From contig NZ_LN879468.1 in assembly GCF_001403635.1 (NCBI RefSeq), forward strand, positions 248,001 through 312,000: a stretch of DNA of 64,000 bases. The letters run 5' to 3'. This stretch comes from Clostridium massiliamazoniense. GTDB taxonomy: Bacteria; Bacillota; Clostridia; Clostridiales; Clostridiaceae. A program made the position numbers and the translations under genes. Numbering within the stretch: the first letter of the stretch is position 1; each line of letters begins with the position of its first letter. This document shows, one piece after another, positions 18,363 to 28,224 of the stretch. The notes below the pieces were generated by a model. The model saw nothing but the letters and a program-made list of their open reading frames with translations, was not told the DNA's origin and did not search any database.

Positions 18363-18643
18363 ACAACCAAGCTTATGACTATATTCTACAACATGGTTAA
18401 AAAATTAACTATCTCATTTTTATTTAAAATTACCTCATTTTTTAAAGAAATTAATTGTTTAAAAGATACTGAACTACACGATGAATTTTAAAGTCTAAAA
18501 TCATTTATCAATTTTTTTAGGAGAAACGTGGATTAAACAACTATAAATGTCTAAGTTATATAAAATGATAAATGTCAAAAATATACAGGTATTAAGTCAT
18601 TAAATGTTAGGAAAAGTTTTGATATTTATAATAAAATTACTTA

Positions 18644-18657
18644 TGAAAACGTTATTA
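18644..18657 (+). promoter_or_regulatory. cre-like site before the GPH transporter
   Basis: TGAAAACGTTATTA matches the cre consensus except at the conserved 3' C. It lies just upstream of the ribosome binding site of the transporter, a position where binding would block transcription. Confidence 0.4.
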
Positions 18658-18675
18658 TGAAGAGAGGGAAATTTT

Positions 18676-20040
18676 ATGGAGTTAAATGAAGGTATAATTA
18701 ATGAAAAAGAAAAGATATCTTTAAAAGAAAAAGTAACTTATGGATTTGGTGACTTAGCATCAAACTTACTATTTACTCTTTCTACATCATATTTAATGTA
18801 TTTTTATACAGATGTAGCAGGTATAGGAATTGCAGTAGTTGGGACTATAATGTTATTAGCTAGAATTGTAGATGCAATAACAGATCCAATGATGGGAGCA
18901 ATTATTGATAGAACTAATAGTAAGTATGGTAAAGCAAGACCATATCTATTGTGGATGGCAATACCATTTGGGATAGTGGGAGCATTAACATTTTTCTCAC
19001 CAGATACTACTCAACAGGGAAAAGTGATATATGCATTTGTAACTTATATAGCATTTTGTGTGCTTTATACAGCCGTAAATATTCCTTATTCAACAATGAT
19101 GTCAAGTTTAACTGATGATGAAAATGAAAGACTTTCATTCAATATGTTTAAGTCTTTAGGGGCGTCTATAGGTCAGTTTATTGTTGCAGGATGCACTTTA
19201 GGATTAGTAGCATTTTTAGGACAAGGAAATGAATTAAAAGGATTTTCAACTACAGTAATGATTTATGGTATAGTTGGAAGTATATTAATTATTCTTTGTT
19301 TTTTAGGCACGAAAGAACGTGTTATTTCTAAAAAAGATAAAATATCATTAAAAGATACTTGGAGTGTTATAAAAACAAATCAACCATGGGTAGTTTTAAG
19401 TATTATGTCTTTCTTGATGTTTACAAGTATGATGATGAAAACTCAATCTACAATGTACTATGCACAGTATTACTTAAAAAATGCTTCTATAGTACCTGTT
19501 TTATTATCAATATCATCTTTGGTTGCTATACCTATAGCATTAGTAATACCAAGTCTAGCAAAAAAGATAGGTAAAAGAAATTGTATTATATTAGGATGTA
19601 TATTTGTAATAATAGGTAATTTAGGAATATATTTAAGTAAGTTTAATGTTTCTTTAGTAATTGTAAATAGTGTAATATCAGCAATAGGTTATGGAATTGC
19701 TATAGGAATAACATTTGTAATGTCTGCAGAAACAGTTGATTACGGGGAATGGAAAACAGGTATAAGATCTCAAGGGATGTTATTTGCTTTAGGTGGATTT
19801 ATGGTAAAACTAGGAATGGCAGTATCAGCTTCATTATCTACATTTATTTTATCAAGGGGAGGATATGTTCCCAATGCGGTTCAAACACAAAGTGCAATTA
19901 ATGCAATAAACGTAAACTATATTTGGATACCGATTATTATTTCAATAGCAATAATAATAATAGCTCAATTCTATAAATTGGATGATATATATAGAAAAGT
20001 AATAGAAGAACTAAGATTAAAAAGAAGTTTAGTAAAATAG
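18676..20040 (+). CDS. GPH-family sugar:cation symporter
   Basis: A 12-segment secondary transporter of the glycoside-pentoside-hexuronide family (MelB/XynB/YicJ-like), 454 residues. Hallmarks are KEKVTYGFGDLASNL at the N-terminus, the loop DPMMGAIIDRTNSKYGKARPY (12 of its residues fit the family motif) and SAETVDYGEWKTGIRSQG. It imports glycosides with Na+ or H+. It heads the region that encodes a GH39 and a GH3 enzyme, so the substrate is probably a beta-xyloside or beta-glucoside. GAAGAGAGGG precedes the ATG. Confidence 0.9.
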   Translation: MELNEGIINEKEKISLKEKVTYGFGDLASNLLFTLSTSYLMYFYTDVAGIGIAVVGTIMLLARIVDAITDPMMGAIIDRTNSKYGKARPYLLWMAIPFGIVGALTFFSPDTTQQGKVIYAFVTYIAFCVLYTAVNIPYSTMMSSLTDDENERLSFNMFKSLGASIGQFIVAGCTLGLVAFLGQGNELKGFSTTVMIYGIVGSILIILCFLGTKERVISKKDKISLKDTWSVIKTNQPWVVLSIMSFLMFTSMMMKTQSTMYYAQYYLKNASIVPVLLSISSLVAIPIALVIPSLAKKIGKRNCIILGCIFVIIGNLGIYLSKFNVSLVIVNSVISAIGYGIAIGITFVMSAETVDYGEWKTGIRSQGMLFALGGFMVKLGMAVSASLSTFILSRGGYVPNAVQTQSAINAINVNYIWIPIIISIAIIIIAQFYKLDDIYRKVIEELRLKRSLVK

Positions 20041-20242
20041 AAATAAAATTATAGATAATTAATATATTAAAATATTTAAAAAAGATAAAAAATAAATAGA
20101 ACTGATAGATTAAGTAGTATTATGCTTAAAAATTATAAATAAATCTGAAAGAAGTTCTTATAAAAATTATTATTTGTCTAAAGAGAAAAATAAATCATAA
20201 ATATGATTGTTACAAATAATCTTCATAATTGAAATCTATGAA

Positions 20243-20296
20243 AAAGGGATTATCTCTAAGTAGGAATTTTATTCCACTTTGAGACAGTCTCTTTTT
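20243..20296 (+). terminator. two-part terminator hairpin
   Basis: An outer stem AGGGATTATCTCTAAG with CTTTGAGACAGTCTCT and an inner stem GGAAT/ATTCC with a TTT loop, followed by TTTTTC. The same architecture recurs at 44283 and 59107. The rest of the 646-base gap (20041-20686) is AT-rich and shows a partial second copy of the tail (GAGACAGCCACTTTTTCA) near 20372. Confidence 0.75.
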
Positions 20297-20686
20297 CTTT
20301 AAACAGCATGATATCATTTAAAATTCTCTATCTTCTGTTAGGATATGGAAAATCGTTCTATTATGAGACAGCCACTTTTTCATTCAAAATATATTTTTAT
20401 AATTATTATTTGAATTATATAGCCTACAATTTAATTAGATACTATTAATATTTTAGTGATTTAGTTACAAATTTCTTGAAGGCTAAATGAAAAGTAAGTA
20501 TATTTTAAATTGAAAGAAGAGAAATAAATTAAATATAAGAAAAAGTTATGTATTTAAATAAAATGTAAAATTATTGAAATTTGTAAACTAATTGGTATAA
20601 TATATTATTAAAGGATATTATATCTTAAAAGATAGACATAAGAAATTAGTGGATAGAAGTATATACAATAATAAGGGAGATATTAT

Positions 20687-23176
20687 ATGGGGTCTATTTA
20701 TGAAACTATTAAATTTAATAGCAAAATGCAGATGAATATATTTATTCATAGTGTTAACTATGTACAAAATCACTGGCATGAGAGCTTAGAGATTTTATTT
20801 GTTTTAAAAGGAAATGTAAGTGTTGTTATAGATGATAAGGTATATTATTTAAGTCAAGAAGATGTTATAGTAATCAATGCAAATGAAGTGCATACAATAA
20901 GTTCTAATGATAATAATATAATTTTAGCACTTCAAATTCCTATAGATTTTATAAAAACTTATTATGAAGATATAGAAAATATAAAATTTAATTGTAAGTC
21001 AGTGTTATTAAAAGATAAAGATAAATATATTGTAGATGAGATTAGAAAAATACTAGCTAAGACTATGTGGACTTATAGTAAAGATGAAGAGGATTGCGAG
21101 ATTAAGATACAATCTTTGGTATTTGAATTAATCTATATATTATGTAGAAATTTTAAAGTGAAAAATAATTTATACAATAAACGTGGTAATAAGTATTCAG
21201 AAAGATTAAAACGAATTATACAATATATAGATTTAAACTACAAAGAAGATATAAGCCTTAGTAGTTTGGCAGAAAAAGAATACCTTTCTAATGCGTATTT
21301 ATCTAAGTTTTTTAGAAAATATATAGGGAAAAACTTCCACTTATATTTAAGCAGTATTAGATTAGAGCATGCTGTAAAAGATTTAATTTACAGTGATTTA
21401 TCAATAACAGAAATAGCTCTTAATAATGGATTCAATAATGAGAAAACATTCTTTAATTTATTCAAAGAAAACTATGGGCAAACTCCTAACTCATATAGAA
21501 AAAAAGTAAAAACTAATTTAAAAAAAATGAGAGTGAATAATGAAAGTTTTAATTATGTAAAAATAGATGAAGATAAAAAATATACTTCATTATTTAAATA
21601 TTTAGATATAAAAGAATATTGTAATGATAAGATGGTAAGTGCTAAAAGTGATATAAAGATTGATTTAAATAAAAAGAAAGAAAATATAAATCATAATTGG
21701 AAACTGTTAACTACAATAGGTAGGGCGAAAGATGGACTACATAAAGATATTCAAAATCAATTAAAAATGATTCAAAAAGAAATTGGATTTAAGTATATAA
21801 GGTTCCATGGTATATTTGATGATGAAATGAAGGTTTATGATGAAGATAATAGAGGAAATATAATATTGGATTTTTCAGAGATAGATAAGTTATTTAATTT
21901 TTTAGATAGTATTAATCTTAAGCCATTTATTGAATTGGGATTTATGCCTAGTAAATTAGCTAAAGAACAAAATCGAATATTTGATAGAGCAACAATAATA
22001 AGTCCTCCTAAAGATATAAATAAGTGGAATATCCTTATAGAATCATTTATAAATCATTGTATAAATAGATATGGATTAAAGGAAGTTAAAACTTGGTATT
22101 TTGAGGTGTGGAATGAACCTGAAATAGTTAATTTTTTTGGTTTCAAAGAGGTTAATGATTATTATAGTTTATTTGAAAATACTTATAATACTATAAAATC
22201 TATATCTAAAGATATAAAAGTTGGAGCGCCAGGTATGAACTTTATATGTGATGGAAGTTATAAATGGTATCAAGATTTTTATGATTTCTATTCTAGTAAA
22301 AATATAGAGCCTGATTTTGTATATAGTCATAGTTATACCTATATTGTTGATAAAGATATAAAAGAAATTGATATTAATTCACTAAGTGAAAAGGGAAGAC
22401 TTCCTGAAGATGAGAATTTTTTACACAATTATATAGAAAAACTAAATGAGAAAGTAAAGAAGATAAGTAAAAAAGATATGAAAATATATATAACAGAATG
22501 GAATTCTTCACCTAGTCATAGAGAATTGACTCATGATACTTGTTACAAATCTGCATTCATAGTAAAGAATATAGTAGAGAATATGGATAGCACAGAGTCT
22601 TTGGCATACTGGGTTGTTAGTGATTTTATAGAAGAGTTGCCATTACCAGAAGATGAGTATCATGGCGGTATAGGATTAATAACCATGAACTCAATAAAAA
22701 AAGCGGCATATAATGCATTTTATTTATTAGCTAAGCTAGGGAATGTTTTGATAGATAAGGGGGAAGGTCATTATATAACTAGAAGTAGTAAGGGTTATCA
22801 AATAATTATATATAACTATTGTCATTTTGATAAATTATATTTATCTATGGATACATCTAAAATGACACAGGAAGATAGATATAGTGTATTTAAAAATGAT
22901 AACGCTAAAGAGTTTAATTTTATATTGGAAAATATAGATGCTGGAGATTATGAAATAAAGGAATACAGAGTAAATAGAAATAATGGAAGCTCTTTTGACG
23001 CTTGGGTTGAAATTGGAGCTCAAAAATATTTAGCACAAGAAGAAATAGAGTATTTAAAAAGTAGATCTTATCCAAGCTATACAAGAAAAAATGAAAATAT
23101 AAAAAATTCATATAAAATAAGTAAAATACTACAACCTCATGAAATAGTATTACTTGAGATAAATAGTTTGCAATAA
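20687..23176 (+). CDS. AraC-type regulator fused to a GH39 glycosidase-like domain
   Basis: A 829-residue fusion. Residues 1-95 form a cupin effector domain (HSVNYVQNHWHESLEILFVLKG), about 180-280 an AraC helix-turn-helix pair (ISLSSLAEKEYLSNAYLSKF, then FFNLFKENYGQTPNSYRKK), and about 325-829 a glycoside hydrolase family 39 domain. The GH39 acid/base glutamate is visible in WNEPE (E477) and the nucleophile in ITEWNSS (E604); their separation resembles known beta-xylosidases. No signal peptide, so it acts in the cytoplasm. The catalytic residues are intact, so it may both sense and hydrolyse a xyloside-like ligand, or use the domain as a sensor. It lies between the symporter and GH3 genes. 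Confidence 0.88.
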   Translation: MGSIYETIKFNSKMQMNIFIHSVNYVQNHWHESLEILFVLKGNVSVVIDDKVYYLSQEDVIVINANEVHTISSNDNNIILALQIPIDFIKTYYEDIENIKFNCKSVLLKDKDKYIVDEIRKILAKTMWTYSKDEEDCEIKIQSLVFELIYILCRNFKVKNNLYNKRGNKYSERLKRIIQYIDLNYKEDISLSSLAEKEYLSNAYLSKFFRKYIGKNFHLYLSSIRLEHAVKDLIYSDLSITEIALNNGFNNEKTFFNLFKENYGQTPNSYRKKVKTNLKKMRVNNESFNYVKIDEDKKYTSLFKYLDIKEYCNDKMVSAKSDIKIDLNKKKENINHNWKLLTTIGRAKDGLHKDIQNQLKMIQKEIGFKYIRFHGIFDDEMKVYDEDNRGNIILDFSEIDKLFNFLDSINLKPFIELGFMPSKLAKEQNRIFDRATIISPPKDINKWNILIESFINHCINRYGLKEVKTWYFEVWNEPEIVNFFGFKEVNDYYSLFENTYNTIKSISKDIKVGAPGMNFICDGSYKWYQDFYDFYSSKNIEPDFVYSHSYTYIVDKDIKEIDINSLSEKGRLPEDENFLHNYIEKLNEKVKKISKKDMKIYITEWNSSPSHRELTHDTCYKSAFIVKNIVENMDSTESLAYWVVSDFIEELPLPEDEYHGGIGLITMNSIKKAAYNAFYLLAKLGNVLIDKGEGHYITRSSKGYQIIIYNYCHFDKLYLSMDTSKMTQEDRYSVFKNDNAKEFNFILENIDAGDYEIKEYRVNRNNGSSFDAWVEIGAQKYLAQEEIEYLKSRSYPSYTRKNENIKNSYKISKILQPHEIVLLEINSLQ

Positions 23177-23293
23177 TTAATTTGTGAATACTAAAGATAA
23201 TAATAAAATATGAAACTTTAACTAAGATAATAACTTTATAATTATGGAGTTAAAGTTAGTAAAAAATTAAATTAGAATAAGATGTTTAATTAA

Positions 23294-23369
23294 GAAACTA
23301 TCTCAGAATAAATTTACTAATAAAATCAAAAAGATTATTAGCAAATTATATTTAGAGATAGTTTTTTAT
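23294..23369 (+). terminator. long terminator hairpin after the AraC-GH39 gene
   Basis: AAACTATCTC pairs with GAGATAGTTT, with an inner pairing of AATTTACTAAT and ATTAGCAAATT, followed by TTTTTTATT. A weaker hairpin without a T-run (AAACTTTAACT / AGTTAAAGTT) is at 23213-23257. Confidence 0.75.
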
Positions 23370-23490
23370 TATAACAAGAGAAATAATAGGACAAAAATGT
23401 ACAGTATTTAGATAAAAAAGTCAAAGGTAATTGATATGTAAAACGTTTAAAATTAAATTATAAATTAGATAATTACTAGGGGGAATTTTG

Positions 23491-25206
23491 ATGGATAGAT
23501 TAAGTAAACTTAAAGAGAAACCGTTTTTCTTAAATGATAAAGATGTTGCTTGGGTAGAGAATACATTAAACAACATGACTTTAGATGAAAAAATAGGACA
23601 AATATTTTGCTTAATAGCTTACTCAGATGATAAAGAATATCTTAAAAATTTATTAGATACAGTTAAGCCAGGAGGAATAATGTGTAGACCTATGCCGCTA
23701 GAGCAAGTTATAGAAGCGAATAGATTTCTACAAGAAAATTCTCAAATACCAATGTTAATAGCTGCAAACTTAGAAAAAGGTGGAAATGGAGGAGTTTTAG
23801 AAGGAACAAGTTTTGGGTCTCCTATGGAAGTAGGTGCAACTAATGACTATACTCAAGGATATAGATTAGGTGATGTTTGTGGAGCAGAAGGTTCAGCAGT
23901 GGGGCTTAACTGGGCATTTGCACCAATAATAGATATAGATTATAACTTTAGAAATCCAATTACAAACACAAGAACATTTGGGTCTAACCCTGAAATAGTA
24001 AAAAATATGGGAGCTGAATATGTTAAAGCAGTTCAAAAGTATGATATGGCAGCATCTATAAAGCATTTCCCTGGAGATGGAATGGATGAAAGAGATCAGC
24101 ATTTAGTAACTTCAATAAACAGCATGAGTTGTGAAGAATGGGATAAAACTTATGGAGAAGCATACAAAGCATCAATAGAAGCAGGAGCAAAGACTGTAAT
24201 GATAGGTCATATAATGCAACCTGCATATTCTAAAAAATTAAACCCACAGTTAGAAGATAAAGAAATATTACCAGCATCTTTAGCACAAGAATTAGTTACA
24301 GGATTATTAAAAGAAAAATTAAACTTCAATGGCTTAGTAGTTACAGATGCATCTACTATGGCTGGTATGATAATTCCTATGCCAAGAGAAAAAGCTGTAC
24401 CACAGGCAATAGCCGCAGGATGTGATATGTTCCTATTTACTCGTAACTTAGAAGAAGATTATAAGTTCATGAGAAAAGGGGTAGAAGACGGTATAATTAC
24501 AAGTGAACGTTTAGATGATGCAGTAACAAAAGTACTTGGGCTTAAAGCATCATTAAAGCTTCACACTAAAAAAGAAGAAAATAAGCTTTTACCAACTCTT
24601 GAAAATGCAAAGAAAATAGTTGCAAATAAAAAACATTTAGAATGGTCAAAAGAGTGTGCGGATAAATCTGTAACTTTAGTAAAAGAGGAAAAAGGTGTAT
24701 TACCTATATCTCCTGATAAATTCAAAAAAGTTCTTTTATACTATATAGGAAGTAGTACAGGTGAATTTTATGGAGCTAGAGAAGGGGTAGATAAACTAGT
24801 AAAAGATAAATTAGAAAGAGAAGGATTTGAAGTAGATATATTTAGTCCTGGTGAAGGATTTGAAGGAATGGTTGCACCATTTTCATCAGTAGTTGGAAAA
24901 TATGATTTAATAATTTATGTTTCAAATCTAGCTACTAAAAGTAACCAAACTATAGTAAGGATAGAGTGGGATCAGCCAATGGGAGCTAATGTACCTATAT
25001 ACATGGAAAAAGTACCTACAATATTTATATCAGTGGAAAATCCATATCATTTAATAGATGTACCTCGTGTAAAAACATTTATAAATACTTATCATAGTTC
25101 AGATGTGGTATTAGATGAACTGTTTGAAAAATTAATGGGAAGAAGTGAGTTTAAAGGTCAAAATCCAGTAGACCCATTCTGTGGTATGTGGGATACGAGA
25201 TTATAA
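23491..25206 (+). CDS. GH3 family enzyme with Asp-His dyad (NagZ-like or phosphorylase)
   Basis: A cytoplasmic GH3 enzyme of 571 residues. The substrate-binding KH is K191-H192 in KHFPGDGMDERDQH; D202 and H204 form the Asp-X-His dyad that acts as acid/base in NagZ-type beta-N-acetylglucosaminidases instead of the glutamate of beta-glucosidases. The likely nucleophile is D286 in VVTDASTMAG. A C-terminal alpha/beta domain (about 375-571) follows. Family knowledge: some Asp-His GH3 enzymes act as retaining phosphorylases. The next gene, 22 bases downstream, encodes beta-phosphoglucomutase, which consumes beta-glucose 1-phosphate, so phosphorolysis is plausible. AGGGGG favours ATG 23491 over the TTG at 23488. 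Confidence 0.88.
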   Translation: MDRLSKLKEKPFFLNDKDVAWVENTLNNMTLDEKIGQIFCLIAYSDDKEYLKNLLDTVKPGGIMCRPMPLEQVIEANRFLQENSQIPMLIAANLEKGGNGGVLEGTSFGSPMEVGATNDYTQGYRLGDVCGAEGSAVGLNWAFAPIIDIDYNFRNPITNTRTFGSNPEIVKNMGAEYVKAVQKYDMAASIKHFPGDGMDERDQHLVTSINSMSCEEWDKTYGEAYKASIEAGAKTVMIGHIMQPAYSKKLNPQLEDKEILPASLAQELVTGLLKEKLNFNGLVVTDASTMAGMIIPMPREKAVPQAIAAGCDMFLFTRNLEEDYKFMRKGVEDGIITSERLDDAVTKVLGLKASLKLHTKKEENKLLPTLENAKKIVANKKHLEWSKECADKSVTLVKEEKGVLPISPDKFKKVLLYYIGSSTGEFYGAREGVDKLVKDKLEREGFEVDIFSPGEGFEGMVAPFSSVVGKYDLIIYVSNLATKSNQTIVRIEWDQPMGANVPIYMEKVPTIFISVENPYHLIDVPRVKTFINTYHSSDVVLDELFEKLMGRSEFKGQNPVDPFCGMWDTRL

Positions 25207-25228
25207 AATGTAACTTAAGGAGAATAGC

Positions 25229-25873
25229 ATGAGAATAAAAGCAGTAATCTTTGATTTAGATGGAGTTATAGTTTCTACTGATGAATACCATTATCAAGCA
25301 TGGAAGAGTATAGCTGACAAAGAAAATATAGAGTTTAATAGATCTATAAACAATGAATTAAGAGGTGTAAGTAGAGCGGAAAGCTTAGAAATAATATTAG
25401 AAAAGGCAAATAAAGAATATACTCAAGATGAAAAAGCAATTTTATTAGAAGAGAAAAATGATATATATAGAAGTTTATTAGCCAATCTTTCATCTTCAGA
25501 AATATTAGAAGGTGTTAATGAAGTTATAGATTATTTAAAATCTAACAATATAAAAGTAGCCATAGGTTCTTCAAGTAAAAACACTTCCTTGATACTTGAG
25601 AAGATAGGATTATCAAATATTTTCGATGAAATAGCAGATGGTACAATGATAACAAAATCTAAGCCAAATCCAGAAGTATTTATATTAGCAGCAAATAAAC
25701 TGGGAATAGATCCAAAAGAATGCTTAGTAGTTGAAGATGCAGAAGCAGGGGTAGAAGCTGCACTGGCAGGAAATATGATAGTAGCAGCAGTAGGAGATGC
25801 TATTAAGAGTAATAAAGCAACTTATAATTTAAATAAACTAATAAAATTAACTGAAATAGTTAACAATAATTAA
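25229..25873 (+). CDS. pgmB: beta-phosphoglucomutase
   Basis: HAD-superfamily mutase of 214 residues interconverting beta-glucose 1-phosphate and glucose 6-phosphate. FDLDGVIVSTDEYHYQAW holds nucleophile D9 and acid/base D11; RGVSRAESL is the cap-domain substrate loop; GSSSKN, the lysine in TKSKPNPEVF and VVEDAEAGVEAA complete the HAD motifs. AAGGAG precedes the ATG and the gene is 22 bases behind GH3, so they are one transcript. PgmB usually sits beside inverting maltose-type phosphorylases; here a GH3 is the only candidate source of a beta-sugar phosphate. Confidence 0.93.
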   Translation: MRIKAVIFDLDGVIVSTDEYHYQAWKSIADKENIEFNRSINNELRGVSRAESLEIILEKANKEYTQDEKAILLEEKNDIYRSLLANLSSSEILEGVNEVIDYLKSNNIKVAIGSSSKNTSLILEKIGLSNIFDEIADGTMITKSKPNPEVFILAANKLGIDPKECLVVEDAEAGVEAALAGNMIVAAVGDAIKSNKATYNLNKLIKLTEIVNNN

Positions 25874-25894
25874 TTTTAAAATATGAGGTGTGGT

Positions 25895-26977
25895 ATGTAT
25901 AAAGAGCTAGTAAAACATTTAAGTGAAAATAACAAAGTAGAAATAATAAATGGTCAAGAAATAATCATAAAAGATATTCCAGATGTAGGAGAACAGGGAA
26001 CTCTAGATCCAAGAGTAATGGATGTAATGTTAAATCCAGATAAGTATCTATATGAAAATAAAAAAGCAGATAAAACTTACACATATAATAATTTTCCTGT
26101 AGGAATGATTCGTAGTATTTTTGGATGGGACAATGAAGATTTAACTAATGGAGAAATTGAAACAACTCATAGAATAATACAAGGTGAAAATGGAGATATA
26201 CCTGTTAGAATATATTCACCAAAATCTAATGAAAAAATGCCTGCATTAATATTTATACATGGTGGAGGGTTTATAGCTGGTAGTGTAGATGTAGTTGAAA
26301 ATCCTTGTAAACTAATAGCTAAAAAAGCTAATGCAGTAGTTGTATCTGTTGATTATAGATTAGCACCAGAGCATCAATTCCCAAAAGGATTTACAGACTG
26401 CTTTGATGTAATTAAGTGGGTATATAACAATGGAGAAGAAATTAATGTAGATTCAAATAAAATAGGAGTATCAGGAGATAGTGCAGGAGGTAATTTATCG
26501 GCAGTATGTACTTTGAAAGACAGAGATTTAGGAACTAATATGATAAAATATCAAGCATTAATATATCCTGCAACAATAATATCACAGAAAGAAACTCCAT
26601 ATTATAATTGGAGTTTAGATGAATATGAAATAAAATCTAATGAAGAGCTTGTTAAGAAAGCTATTTGTGGACTTAAAGATGCATCAGGAATGTTAAGTTT
26701 ATATATGGAAGATAGTTCATTAGCAGAAGATAGATATGTATCACCTCTTTTAGTTGAAGATTTAAGTAATCTTCCAAAAACTTTAATGGTAGTTGGAGAA
26801 TATGATTTTATAAGAGTTCAAGGTGAGGCATATTCAAAAAGACTAAAAGAATCAAATGTTGACTGTAGGACTATAAGATATAGAGGGATGGATCATGCAT
26901 TTATAGATAAGTTAGGATTGTATCCTCAGGCAGAAGATTGTATGAACGAAATAGCTAATGACTTAAAATCACTATAA
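25895..26977 (+). CDS. HSL-family alpha/beta hydrolase (esterase) 1
   Basis: An esterase of the hormone-sensitive-lipase family, 360 residues. The oxyanion motif HGGGF is at 122-126, the nucleophile S196 in GDSAGG, and the Asp and His of the triad are likely in VVGEYDFIRVQ and GMDHAF. An in-frame ATG at 25883 exists, but GAGGTGTGG between them supports 25895. It lies 21 bases after pgmB. It may remove acyl groups from imported glycosides. A paralogue follows. Confidence 0.88.
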   Translation: MYKELVKHLSENNKVEIINGQEIIIKDIPDVGEQGTLDPRVMDVMLNPDKYLYENKKADKTYTYNNFPVGMIRSIFGWDNEDLTNGEIETTHRIIQGENGDIPVRIYSPKSNEKMPALIFIHGGGFIAGSVDVVENPCKLIAKKANAVVVSVDYRLAPEHQFPKGFTDCFDVIKWVYNNGEEINVDSNKIGVSGDSAGGNLSAVCTLKDRDLGTNMIKYQALIYPATIISQKETPYYNWSLDEYEIKSNEELVKKAICGLKDASGMLSLYMEDSSLAEDRYVSPLLVEDLSNLPKTLMVVGEYDFIRVQGEAYSKRLKESNVDCRTIRYRGMDHAFIDKLGLYPQAEDCMNEIANDLKSL

Positions 26978-26995
26978 TCATAAATTTTTAGTAAT

Positions 26996-27045
26996 AAAAA
27001 TAAACGCATGTATTCAAAACGAAATAAAATATGCGTTTATTTTTT
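26996..27045 (+). terminator. terminator after esterase 1
   Basis: AAATAAACGCAT pairs with ATGCGTTTATTT (12 bp) around 21 bases, continuing into a T-run. Confidence 0.85.
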
Positions 27046-27106
27046 ATATTCTATGAAAAAGATTTCAAATATTGAATAAATGTATAGATAAAAGGGGGAA
27101 TTAAAA

Positions 27107-28213
27107 ATGAGCAGAAAATATTCACAAGAATTATTAGATAAGATTATAGAAAGACAAGAAATTGTTAATGTTAAGGGAGCAAATGTTTTAATTAAAAAAT
27201 TACCTGATAATGATGAAATAGGAGCAATGGATTCTCGTCTTTACAAAGATATGAAGAAGCAACTTACAATAATGAAATTTATGCCTAAGAGTATGAGAAA
27301 GATGGACGTTTCTCAAAAATCTATTAAAAAATTGAGAAATATGTTTGGTGAAGTTAAGAGTATACCTATAGTAGAAAAGAAGATTGATATTAGAACAGAA
27401 TATGTAGAAGCTAGTGATGGATATAAGATACCAGTACGTATTTACAAGTCTGAAACAATGAAAGAAAATGTGTCAATTCTTTACTTTATACATGGTGGAG
27501 GATTCTTTGGAGGTTCTCCTGATGTAGTTGAGGAATTAGTAAAACTAATTGTTGAAAACACAGATATACTTGCTTTCTCTGTTGATTACCGTTTAGCACC
27601 AGAGAATCCATATCCAACAGGTCATGAGGATTGTTATTCAGTATTAAAATGGATTTATGCTAATGCAGAGAGGCTAGGTGCAAATAAGAAAAATATATTC
27701 GTAGCAGGAGATAGTGCTGGAGGAAACTTGACACAATACTGTACTACAAGAAATCTCGAAGCTAATTTGGGGATGATTAAAGGTCAATTATTACTTTATC
27801 CTACAGTAAATATGGCAAATATAGAAGATGAATTTTTCAAATGGAGCAAAGACGAATACGAAATGGCTCCCAAATACAGAAAAGGCTTAGAAATGATGTT
27901 GGATATGTTTAATGGATTATCAGGAGGGCTAGAAAATATTTTAGGAACTGATGATGTTAAAAACATATACTTAACTCCATATATAGGAGATGGAAAAGGT
28001 TTACCACCTACATTTATAACAGTAGGAGAGCATGACTTCTTAAAGGTAGAATGTTTGGCTTATGCTTCTAAGTTAACTAGAGCAGGTGTTGATACGACGA
28101 CCATATTATATAAAGGATTTGGTCATGCATATGGGGATAATATAGGAGTATATCCACAAAGTGAAGATTGTGCAATAGAAATGGGTAATTTTATTTTAAA
28201 ATACAGTAATTAA
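27107..28213 (+). CDS. HSL-family alpha/beta hydrolase (esterase) 2
   Basis: Paralogue of the preceding esterase, 368 residues, with the same order of motifs: HGGGF at 129-133, nucleophile S203 in GDSAGG, TVGEHDFLKVE and GFGHAYG for the Asp and His. The N-terminal 90 residues form the lid region and differ more between the two. AAAAGGGGG precedes the ATG. It is followed after 11 bases by a PAP2 phosphatase gene, with which it is probably co-transcribed. Substrate unknown. Confidence 0.88.
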   Translation: MSRKYSQELLDKIIERQEIVNVKGANVLIKKLPDNDEIGAMDSRLYKDMKKQLTIMKFMPKSMRKMDVSQKSIKKLRNMFGEVKSIPIVEKKIDIRTEYVEASDGYKIPVRIYKSETMKENVSILYFIHGGGFFGGSPDVVEELVKLIVENTDILAFSVDYRLAPENPYPTGHEDCYSVLKWIYANAERLGANKKNIFVAGDSAGGNLTQYCTTRNLEANLGMIKGQLLLYPTVNMANIEDEFFKWSKDEYEMAPKYRKGLEMMLDMFNGLSGGLENILGTDDVKNIYLTPYIGDGKGLPPTFITVGEHDFLKVECLAYASKLTRAGVDTTTILYKGFGHAYGDNIGVYPQSEDCAIEMGNFILKYSN

Positions 28214-28224
28214 AGGGGGATAAA

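Noticed and set aside
23436-23451. cre site before the GH3 gene (TGTAAAACGTTTAA)
   Set aside because: The spacing between TG and CG is one base too long for the cre consensus; it may be a LacI-family operator, but I cannot support it.
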